A program made the translations under genes and the position numbers. The notes beneath the pieces were generated by a model. The model saw nothing but the letters and a program-made list of their open reading frames with translations. It ran no database searches and had not been told where the DNA came from. Positions 1-7,000 of a DNA stretch of 9,009 nt are shown here, piece after piece (the first letter of the stretch is position 1; every line of letters begins with the position of its first letter). Origin of the DNA: Planctomycetaceae bacterium. Lineage in GTDB: Bacteria > Planctomycetota > Planctomycetia > Pirellulales > Thermoguttaceae. The stretch lies in the NCBI GenBank assembly GCA_031283825.1, contig JAITAZ010000055.1, positions 1-9,009 on the forward strand, given 5' to 3'.

Positions 1-73
1 ATAGTGAAGTTTTAGTCTATCGGAATTTCGTGTAATTGTTGGGTTATACGAGATAACAAATCCGGTAAAAAAT
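1..73 (+). other. possible tail of an upstream gene plus spacer
   Basis: One forward frame reads SEVLVYRNFV and stops with TAA at 33-35. Another stops at 13-15 and the third is closed at once. Because a strong rightward terminator follows at 81-115, an upstream plus-strand gene probably ends at or before position 35. The fragment is too short to name and could equally be non-coding. Confidence 0.2.
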
Positions 74-80
74 AAAAAAG

Positions 81-115
81 GTCAGTTGGCGTGTAAATGC
101 CGACTGACTTTTTTT
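81..115 (+). terminator. rho-independent terminator
   Basis: GTCAGTTGGC (81-90) pairs with GCCGACTGAC (99-108) around an 8-base loop, with one G-T wobble, and is followed by seven T residues (109-115). An A tract at 74-79 lies just upstream. It extends the stem against the T tract and could let the structure terminate in both directions. It probably ends the transcript of the gene lying left of the window. Confidence 0.85.
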
Positions 116-166
116 GTAATCATAACTCATGTTACGCACTTGTTGCCCATCAGTAGGCGGTAATTG

Positions 167-201
167 ATCAGGTATGCGACCGCCGAATCAGGTAGGCGAC
201 C
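167..201 (+). repeat. 20-bp-period direct repeat in the left arm
   Basis: ATCAGGTATGCGACC at 167-181 recurs as ATCAGGTAGGCGACC at 187-201 with one difference. The repeat joins the outer inverted arm to the inner hairpin of the 124-400 element. Confidence 0.6.
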
Positions 202-318
202 TTTCGCCGAAAGGTCGCGTCGGCGGTAGCCGACGGTAAATTTGAAATGATTTTAATTATTGTCGAATCCATTTTATCGTTGCCTTCGGCAACGCGACCT
301 TTCGGCGAAAGGTCGCCT

Positions 319-350
319 ACCAGATCGGTGATCGACCAGATCGGTGATCA
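319..350 (+). repeat. two tandem 16-bp repeats in the right arm
   Basis: ACCAGATCGGTGATC occurs at 319-333 and again at 335-349, each followed by one variable base. A degenerate third start (ACCTGATCA) begins at 351. The repeat lies between the inner hairpin and the outer inverted arm of the 124-400 element and accounts for much of the asymmetry between its two halves. Confidence 0.7.
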
Positions 351-401
351 ACCTGATCAATTACCGCCTACTGACGGACAACTACTGCGTAACATGAATT
401 A

Positions 402-448
402 TTAGAAATTCCCTATTGTAGATTTAAAACCAACAAGGGAATTTCTAA
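402..448. repeat. 13-bp perfect inverted repeat with outward-facing MITE ends
   Basis: TTAGAAATTCCCT (402-414) is the exact reverse complement of AGGGAATTTCTAA (436-448), separated by 21 bases. The right half is also the left terminus of the element at 435-588. The left half looks like the right terminus of another copy of the same family whose body is missing or has diverged. Confidence 0.65.
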
Positions 449-588
449 AAATTAATTTTAAACCACAGAGGACACAGAGAACACAGAGAAAATTTTAATT
501 TGAATCAAAATTTAATGTTTAAAAAATATTCTCTCTGTGAACTCTGTGTTCTCTGTGGTTAATAAAAAAACGTGTTTTTAGAGATTCC
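435..588. repeat. MITE-like element, same terminal family as 8119-8256
   Basis: The left end (435-460, starting AAGGGAATTTCTAAAAA) matches 8121-8146 at 24 of 26 positions. The right end GTTTTTAGAGATTCC (574-588) is a diverged inverted copy of that terminus. The interior is the nonamer inverted repeat described separately. There is no coding capacity. The element ends 15 bp before the UvrA-family start codon, so any promoter for that gene probably lies within or across it. Confidence 0.55.
461..560. repeat. 9-bp-periodic inverted repeat (CACAGAG type)
   Basis: The arm 461-489 consists of three 9-bp units (ACCACAGAG, GACACAGAG, AACACAGAG). The arm 532-560 is its reverse complement with three mismatches (units ending CTCTGTG). 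An AT-rich 42-base spacer separates them. The structure would form a stem of about 29 bp. Similar CACAGAG/CTCTGTG repeats are, from memory, widely scattered between genes in several bacterial phyla; their function is not known to me. Confidence 0.8.
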
Positions 589-603
589 AACAACTCATCT
601 AAA

Positions 604-3387
604 ATGATCAAATTACGTAAAGTTTACGTTCATAATCTTAATGGGATTGATCTTGATTTGCCTACCGGTAAATTGATTGTAATTTGCGGTCGTAGCGGTA
701 GCGGGAAGAGTTCTCTTGCGATAGATACGCTTTATGCTGAGGGTCAACGACGTTATATTGAAACGTTTTCGGCTCGCACTCGGCAGTTTCTCGAAAAATT
801 TGAAAAACCCGACGCCTTACAAATCGACGGACTTCCTGTTTCTGTAGCTGTTACGGGCAAAATTGATCCAAACATAAATCGCGGTACGGTCGGCAATGTA
901 ACAGGAATAACCGATTACTTGAGATTATTATTCGCCAAAATTGGTCGTCCGTTTTGTCCAAGTTGCAACGCCGAAATAGAAATTAATTCGCCTGAAAAAA
1001 TTCTGCATAAATTGCCGACAATTATCGAATCGCTAAATCCGAATCGCGAAAAATCCGAATCTAGAATTATTGAAACGAAAATTCAAATTGCATTTGAGCC
1101 TAACATTCTGCCGGATCGCAACGAATTTATCAAAACTTGGCGCGAGAGAGGTTTTGTCCGATGTATAATTTTCAACAAAACATTGAGAATCGACGAGTCT
1201 GAAATCTCTGCTGATTTATACGAGCAACTATTGCAAAACGCGAATCTGAATAAAGTCAATCACAAAGTTCAATCTAAAGTCAAAACCGACAATCGCGAGT
1301 CGCCGATTTTGATCGTTGTTGATCGTTTTACGTCGCGCGATATTGAGCGATTGCGGTTTCTCGATTCAGTGCGGACGGCGTATCGTTACGGCGGCGATAA
1401 ATGTTGCTTAACGTTTCATGTCTTGGGCAAGATGATTCAATATCATTTTGCGCAACAATTATTCTGCGCGAATTGTAATTTGAGTTTTCCATCTCTTGAG
1501 CCGCAGCTTTTTAATCCAGACAGTCCTCTTGGCGCGTGTCCGAGTTGTTGCGGCGGAATTATTTCGGGCAAAGGATATTACGGCAAAATCGCTCGCGGCG
1601 TCGATTTTGTTTTGAACGCGAAAAATACAAAGTCTATCAAATGCGAATGCGGCGGCAGCCGTTTGAGAGCAGAATCGCGGGCGGTGAAAATTGACGGCAG
1701 AAATATTATTGAATTGTGCGATTTGCCGGCAGATATTTTGCGCAACGAAATTGTTCAGACAAGATCGAAGTTGCCGGATTATGAGCGTATGATTTCGGAC
1801 GAGGCATTTGATCAAATTTTGAGTCGTCTTTCGTATCTTGGCGATGTTGGATTGAGTTATCTTTCGGCGTCGCGTTTGGCGGGCGAGTTGAGCGGCGGCG
1901 AGTGTCGTCGCGTTTATTTGACTGGCGCGTTGGGGAGTAGTCTTGTCGAAATAATGTATGTTCTAGACGAGCCGTCTGTTGGACTTCATCCGCAAGATTC
2001 GAATCGTTTATTAAAATTGATTTACAAGTTACGAGACAACGGCAACACAATAATTGTCGTCGAGCATGAAGAAATCTTTTTACGCGGCGCAGACCTTTTA
2101 GTAGAAATCGGACCCGGCGCAGGCGAAGCTGGAGGAAATGTTATTTTTCAAGGCACGCCGGAAGAAATGCTTGTATCGGATCAAAGTTTGACGGGAAAAT
2201 ATTTGAGAACGATTCAAAATCATGCGGACAATTCGGACGATTCTGATAATTCGTCTGATGAATCTTTTTCGTACAAAAAAGAAAAAGCGTCGGACGAGTT
2301 GCGGTTTTGTTCTTGCGATAAATTGAAAAAGTCGAAATCGAATTTACGTCAAGTTGTTCGCGGTTCGACGGGTCGGATTCGTATTTCGGGTTGTTGCGGT
2401 CATAATTTGCGCGGTATAACGGCGATGTTTCCGTTGGGTCAACTTTGCGTAGTAGCCGGAGTTAGCGGCGCCGGCAAAAGTACGTTAGTTTTTGATACGC
2501 TTTATCCGGCAGCGTGTAAATTGATCGGGAAGAAGTCAAAATTTGAGTTGAGCGGCGGAATAATTGACGGCAAACAATATGAAGACGCAAGTTTATCTGG
2601 ATTGATAAACGATGTTGCATCGGTTACTCGCGAAGTAAATTTGAGCGCATCGAGATTGGGTTCGTCTCGTTCTAATCCTGCTACTTATTTGAAAATTTTT
2701 GACGGCATACGCGAGATATTTGCATCGACGGCGGAAGCGAGATTACGAAATTATAACGCGGGCAGATTTAGTTTTAATGTTGCGGGCGGCAGGTGTGAAA
2801 ATTGTTTGGGCGAGGGTTTTATTTTAGTTGACATGCAATTTATGTCGGACATGTATATTCGTTGTCCTGAGTGTCGAGGTAGTCGGTATAGGTCAGACAC
2901 GCTTGAGATTCTTTATCGAGGCAAGAATATTGCGGAGATTTTGGAGATGACAGCGCGGGAGGCGTTTCTTTTTTTTCGAGGTCAAGTGAAGTTGCAGAGA
3001 CGATTGAAACGAATGATTGATGTAGGTCTGGATTACATTCGGATTGGACAAAGACTTAATACGTTATCGAGCGGCGAGTTGCAGAGGTTGCGATTGGCAT
3101 CGTATTTGATGCAAACGAGGGGCGGCGGTTGTCTGTTATTATTTGACGAGCCAACGACTGGACTTCATTTTGCGGACATTGAGCAATTATTAATTTGTTT
3201 TGACATGTTGCAATCGATGGGACATTCGTTGATAGTAATAGAGCATAATTTACAATTGATAGAACATGCGGATCATATTATAGAAATCGGCCCCGGTGCA
3301 TCTAATCAAGGCGGCAAAATAATCGCCGAAGGAACGCCAAAAGAAATATCAGAAAACCCAAATTCAATAATCGGAAAATTTCTTTGA
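604..3387 (+). CDS. uvrA: UvrA-family excinuclease ABC subunit A, divergent form
   Basis: UvrA is the DNA damage-sensing ATPase of nucleotide excision repair and loads UvrB at lesions in the cytoplasm. The 927 residues carry both ABC modules. Module I has Walker A GRSGSGKS (29-36), signature LSGGE (429-433) and Walker B ending D455-E456. Module II has Walker A GVSGAGKST (619-627), signature LSSGE (821-825) and D848-E849. Both zinc fingers are intact (C288/C291/C312/C315 and C731/C734/C754/C757), and a recognisable UvrB-binding region lies at about 122-285. Differences from canonical UvrA: the stretch between zinc finger 1 and the CECGGSRL segment (347-354) is only about 30 residues, where E. 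coli UvrA has over 100. The second signature has Ser for Gly. The usual DQSPIGRTPRS stretch reads NLSASRLGSSRS. A Ser/Asp-rich linker (about 540-565) joins the modules. It may be a second UvrA paralogue rather than the main one. The ATG at 604 gives a canonical N-terminus, but no Shine-Dalgarno sequence is visible. Confidence 0.9.
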   Translation: MIKLRKVYVHNLNGIDLDLPTGKLIVICGRSGSGKSSLAIDTLYAEGQRRYIETFSARTRQFLEKFEKPDALQIDGLPVSVAVTGKIDPNINRGTVGNVTGITDYLRLLFAKIGRPFCPSCNAEIEINSPEKILHKLPTIIESLNPNREKSESRIIETKIQIAFEPNILPDRNEFIKTWRERGFVRCIIFNKTLRIDESEISADLYEQLLQNANLNKVNHKVQSKVKTDNRESPILIVVDRFTSRDIERLRFLDSVRTAYRYGGDKCCLTFHVLGKMIQYHFAQQLFCANCNLSFPSLEPQLFNPDSPLGACPSCCGGIISGKGYYGKIARGVDFVLNAKNTKSIKCECGGSRLRAESRAVKIDGRNIIELCDLPADILRNEIVQTRSKLPDYERMISDEAFDQILSRLSYLGDVGLSYLSASRLAGELSGGECRRVYLTGALGSSLVEIMYVLDEPSVGLHPQDSNRLLKLIYKLRDNGNTIIVVEHEEIFLRGADLLVEIGPGAGEAGGNVIFQGTPEEMLVSDQSLTGKYLRTIQNHADNSDDSDNSSDESFSYKKEKASDELRFCSCDKLKKSKSNLRQVVRGSTGRIRISGCCGHNLRGITAMFPLGQLCVVAGVSGAGKSTLVFDTLYPAACKLIGKKSKFELSGGIIDGKQYEDASLSGLINDVASVTREVNLSASRLGSSRSNPATYLKIFDGIREIFASTAEARLRNYNAGRFSFNVAGGRCENCLGEGFILVDMQFMSDMYIRCPECRGSRYRSDTLEILYRGKNIAEILEMTAREAFLFFRGQVKLQRRLKRMIDVGLDYIRIGQRLNTLSSGELQRLRLASYLMQTRGGGCLLLFDEPTTGLHFADIEQLLICFDMLQSMGHSLIVIEHNLQLIEHADHIIEIGPGASNQGGKIIAEGTPKEISENPNSIIGKFL

Positions 3388-3442
3388 GTGTAAACAGTAC
3401 AGAAAAATAATATGGTTTTTAAAAGCCAAAGATAATTTTTGA

Positions 3443-3487
3443 GGGGACATTGGGGACAAAGGGGACGCTGGGGACATTGGGGACATT
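3443..3487 (+). repeat. G-rich nonamer array, unit 1 left arm
   Basis: Five consecutive perfect 9-mers of form GGGGACNNN, with NNN = ATT, AAA, GCT, ATT, ATT. Five G4 runs separated by 5-base loops fit a G-quadruplex motif on the plus strand. The arm is complementary to the C-rich array at 3607-3660. Confidence 0.9.
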
Positions 3488-3531
3488 CTTGTTTGAAATC
3501 TGGGATTGATGGCTCGGAGGAGACAAAATTT

Positions 3532-3551
3532 AAAGAAAAAATTTTTTCTTT
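3532..3551. repeat. 20-bp perfect AT palindrome at the centre of unit 1
   Basis: AAAGAAAAAATTTTTTCTTT is an exact palindrome near the middle of the first unit, where the hairpin tip would be. Unit 2 has a diverged counterpart at about 3786-3812. Confidence 0.75.
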
Positions 3552-3606
3552 TTTAAAAGCTATTTTCTTCTGTTGAGTCGTTAATCATAGTTTTTAAATT
3601 AGCGTG

Positions 3607-3660
3607 TCCCCTTTGTCCCCCAAGTCCCCAGCGTCCCCAATGTCCCCCAAGTCCCCCCAA
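3607..3660. repeat. C-rich nonamer array, unit 1 right arm
   Basis: Six 9-mers starting TCCCC (TCCCCTTTG, TCCCCCAAG, TCCCCAGCG, TCCCCAATG, TCCCCCAAG, TCCCCCCAA). The minus strand carries the G-quadruplex-capable sequence. The unit variants are the same kinds as in the left arm (AAA, GCT, ATT), but in a different order and number. Confidence 0.9.
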
Positions 3661-3699
3661 AAAATAATATGGTTTTTAATACCAACGATAATTTTTTGG

Positions 3700-3744
3700 G
3701 GGGACAAAGGGGACGCTGGAGACATGGGGGACAAAGGGGACATT
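3700..3744 (+). repeat. G-rich nonamer array, unit 2 left arm
   Basis: Five 9-mers: GGGGACAAA, GGGGACGCT, GGAGACATG, GGGGACAAA, GGGGACATT. One has a G-to-A change. The sequence flanking it on the right (CTTGTTTAAAATCTGTGATT) is shared with the truncated third unit at 3951-3970. Confidence 0.9.
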
Positions 3745-3859
3745 CTTGTTTAAAATCTGTGATTAACGGCTCAGGGGACAAAACTGAAAAAAAAATCTCT
3801 CTTTTAAAAAAGCTGTTGTCTTCAGTTGAGTCGTTAATCATAGTTTTTAAATTAGCGTG

Positions 3860-3904
3860 TCCCCTTTGTCCCCAGCGTCCCCAATGTCCCCAAAGTCCCC
3901 CCAA
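3860..3904. repeat. C-rich nonamer array, unit 2 right arm
   Basis: Five 9-mers: TCCCCTTTG, TCCCCAGCG, TCCCCAATG, TCCCCAAAG, TCCCCCCAA. Compared with unit 1 it lacks one TCCCCCAAG copy, consistent with loss or gain of single 9-mers by slippage. Confidence 0.9.
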
Positions 3905-3999
3905 AAAATAATATGGTTTTTAATACCAACGATAATTTTTTGGGGGACGTTCTTGTTTAAAATCTGTGATTGATTGACTCAATAGACAAAATAAAATTT

Positions 4000-4071
4000 T
4001 CAACGTGAACGGTTATAAAATTATTTTAATCATTTGTAAAAAAAATATAACTGTTCTTTGCTTGGCGACAA
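4000..4071. other. AT-rich spacer downstream of the membrane protein gene
   Basis: Between the decayed end of the tandem array and the stop codon of the minus-strand gene there is only AT-rich sequence. Read on the minus strand it has a run of eight T (complement of 4038-4045), but I see no convincing hairpin immediately before it. Termination of the minus-strand gene may therefore depend on the repeat array. Confidence 0.4.
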
Positions 4072-7000
4072 TTATTCTCCTATTCCTTTGGTGTATTGTT
4101 GAAATTTTTGTTGGAAAGATTTAGGCGGGGCTAGATTGGTTGATTGTGATTTTTTTATGTCGTCGATTGTTGTTGATTTGTTTGCTTTTAATTTTGTTTT
4201 ATTGTTTTCAGGTCGGATGTTAAAGCTTTTTAACGCGTTTTTCCATGCTTCGTTTGATTTTGTATCTTCGTTATTTTTCTTTGCGTTTTCGTTCATTGAT
4301 TTCCATTTTTTATGAAAGTCTCTCAACTGTTTTTCAGTCCAACCTAATTCATTTAGCAGCTCTTTGTTTGGATTTTCTTTGTCGAGTTGATCTTGTAAAT
4401 AGTCTAGCGCGAGGTTAACATTTTTTTCTGTAAATTCGCGTCTTGCCTCGTCAGACTCGATTGAGCTATTATTCCCTCCGATTCCGTCTCTGCCGGTGTT
4501 GCCGCCCGCGACGCCTTCGCCAGATTTGACTTTCGAGGAGTCAACCGGTTGTTTATCTGCAAAATTACCTTCCGATTTTCCGTTAGATTTATCCGCCGAA
4601 TTGCCGGTCGATTTATCAGGCGAATTACCTTCTGATTTGTCTGTTGAATTATTGGACGATTTCAAATTGTCTGTTGTTTTATCGCGTGAATCAGATTTTT
4701 TTTCTAAAGCGTTTGAATTATTTTTTTCGTTTTTCGCGTTTTTGTCGTTGGATTTGTCGTTTGATTCTCCGTTTGATTTTTCAGTGTTTTCGCTATCGGA
4801 ATTTTCTCCGATTTCATTTTTTTGATTGTTGTTTCCATTATTTTGTTTTGACGTTGTTTTTGATCCAGATTCAGATTTAGATTCAGATCTAGAATCTTCG
4901 TTTTTCGTTTGATTTAAGTTTGTATCTTTTGGATTTGCCGAATCGTTTCCTTCGTTTTTCAATTGTTTTGACTTGGAATTAGAAATAGAATCGTCTCGTT
5001 CTCGTTTATCATTATCGTTTGGATCAACTGGTTGATCATTTTTTGTAGCGTTATTTTTTTTCGCGTTATCTTGTGAATTATTGTCTTTGCCGTTACTTTT
5101 GGTTTCGTTTTTGGTTTCGTTTTTGTTGTTATTTTCGTTGTTGTTTGAGTCATTGGTTTTATTATCGATATTATTTTTGTCAACATTTTTATTTCTGTCG
5201 GCGTTGGTATTTTTCGCGTTGTCAGACGAATTATTCTGTTGATTATTTTGAGAATCTTGAGAATCTCTGTTTTGATTTGAATTGTTTTCGTTATTTGAAT
5301 TGATTTCTTTTTCTGTTTTGCTAGCGTTTGCGTTTGAGTCGTTATTTGATTTTTGTGATTGTTCTCCGTTATTATTTCCGTTGTTGTTTTGTTGATTATT
5401 GTTTTGTGATTTTCCGTTATCGCCGGAGTTTTCGGCTTTGTTGTCGTTGGATTCATTGGAGTCGTTGGAGTCGTTGGATTTATTTTTGTCGTCGGATTTA
5501 TTCTGTTGATTATCTGTTGATTTTTCGTTCTGTAAATTTTGATCATTCTCATTTTTGTCATTTTTGTCATCGGGTTTATTTTGATTATTTTTCATTTCGT
5601 TTTTATTAGTAGATTTTTCGTCGTCGTTGTTGTTAGCGTTATTATTTTTGTTTTTAGAATCATTTGATTTATTATCGTTGTTGTTTTGATTTTGTTTTTG
5701 TGAATCTTGTTCTTGTTGATTATTTTTATCTTGTTCTGAGTTTGGTTGCCATTTTTCTTTTTTCATTTGGTCAACGATTTTTTGCATTGCGTCTGCGCTT
5801 TGGGTTTCAGGGTCGATAGATTCTTTTTTCTCATTTTCGGAGTTGTCTGAATTTTCAGGATTTTTGGCATTATTTTTTTCTGTTTTGTTCTCTTTATTTT
5901 GATTTTCTCCGTTTTCTTCAGAGTTTTGATTATTTTTTTCGAGTTGTTTATTTTCGTTTTGTTGATCATTATTTGGGTCATTATTTTGTTGTTTTTCTTC
6001 TTTGTTTTTGTTTTCGTTTTCGTTTTGATTTTTTTCTGTTGAAATTTTTTCTTGTGGTTGATTTGATTTTTCGGTATTGTTTTGAATTTTTTCGTTGTTA
6101 TTATTTTCTTGTTTTTTTATGATTCTAATTGTGATATGTCTTGTTTCGGCGGCATTGGGTGTAGGTAATTTTGTATCTATGGTTTCTCCCCAAACATCTA
6201 CGGTATCTCCGACATTGAGTTGGTATTGACTTGGTCTAAACTTTGCGGCTTTTTTAATTTGACCTTTATGTTTTGTTGCGCCGGCGATAGGCGATTGTAA
6301 CAATTCGGTTGATTTAATTTGTTTATTTGTTTTATTAGTTGAGGTAACTTTGTATTTGATTCTTAAATATCTGAGAGCGAAATCTGGGTCTTCGGCTTGT
6401 ACGGGCAATTCGATTTCGGCGTTGAGCGGCAGATCAATTTGTGCGACTTCTTTTAGATTTTCAGCGTCGTCGCTCCATTGTATTAGCGGCGTTTTATCGC
6501 GAATAATTTCTTGTCGGAAAGTTCCGCTGCGTCGGCTTTTGTAGCCGTCTTTATCGGTTGCGTTGATTGTAAAATAGTTGACAATTTCATCTGACAATTC
6601 TGTAGAATCCGATTCAGCTGTAAGATTATTAGTCGAATTATCTGCCGAATTATTAGTTGAAAAATCTTTGAGTAAAATATTGGCGGTTGTGATTGTTGGA
6701 TTATTGCTGTCGATTTGCATTTTGATTTTTGGCGGATTATTTGTTTTTGTATTTTTTTTGTCGTAAGTGATTTCGGCTTGAGCGAGCGGCATTGTGCTTT
6801 TGGCAGATACGGTAACTTCCGAGCCTTCGACGGCGCGGATATCGCTGTTATCTTTTATGATTGAGTCGTCGAGTCCGGTGTATTCGGGGTATTTATATTT
6901 TAGCGATTCGATTTCTATAGTTGCAACCGGACGAACTTCGACTCTGTATTTTTCGCTTTTGCTATTATCTTGTTGAATCCAGTAATCTATTCCGCAGACG

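Larger units (their letters stand above)
124..400. repeat. 277-bp palindromic element with nested hairpins, MITE-like
   Basis: The outer arms 124-173 and 351-400 are about 50 bp each and are near-perfect inverted copies (roughly six mismatches; the inner portion reads CAGTAGGCGGTAATTGATCA on the left arm). Inside them a 28-bp segment at 191-218 is an exact inverted copy of 294-321. Each of these is itself a hairpin (GCGACCTTTC / GAAAGGTCGC around a short centre). Two further hairpins lie between: GTCGGC(GGTA)GCCGAC at 219-234 and GTTGCC(TTC)GGCAAC at 279-293. No ORF is present. This fits a non-autonomous mobile element or a composite REP-like repeat; which one cannot be told from one copy. 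It is more GC-rich than its surroundings. Confidence 0.75.
3403..3995. repeat. tandem array of about 250-bp units with G-rich/C-rich palindromic arms
   Basis: The motif AAAAATAATATGGTTTTT recurs at 3403, 3660 and 3904, defining two full units (257 and 244 bp) and a truncated third. Each full unit reads: AT-rich leader, G-rich 9-bp array, a segment like AATCTGTGATTAACGGCTC, an AT-rich centre, the inverted copy of that segment (GAGTCGTTAATCATAG), then a C-rich 9-bp array. Each unit is therefore one giant imperfect palindrome. The third copy keeps the leader and a single GGGGAC unit, then decays by about 3995. The array fills the space between two convergent genes, where it could act as a bidirectional transcription terminator. 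That role is inferred. Confidence 0.9.

Noticed and set aside
3599..3911. Overlapping open frames on both strands (3599-3904 minus, 3669-3911 plus) encoding GTLGT- and CPQRP-type repeats
   Set aside because: They are simply translations of the 9-bp GGGGACNNN repeats, where a multiple-of-three period keeps every frame open. The composition is not that of a real protein, and the frames lie on opposite strands of the same palindromes.
3403..3995. CRISPR-like array
   Set aside because: The repeated units are about 250 bp and alike throughout. There are no unique spacers of regular length and no cas genes.
4496..4825. 109-codon plus-strand open frame rich in Ser, Leu, Phe and Asp
   Set aside because: It is antisense to the repetitive GNSxDKSx region of the membrane protein gene and has no independent support.
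4959..5570. 203-codon minus-strand open frame rich in Ile, Thr and Lys
   Set aside because: It is a shifted-frame shadow of the Asn/Lys/Asp-rich segment of the 1275-residue gene. The biased codons leave other frames without stops.
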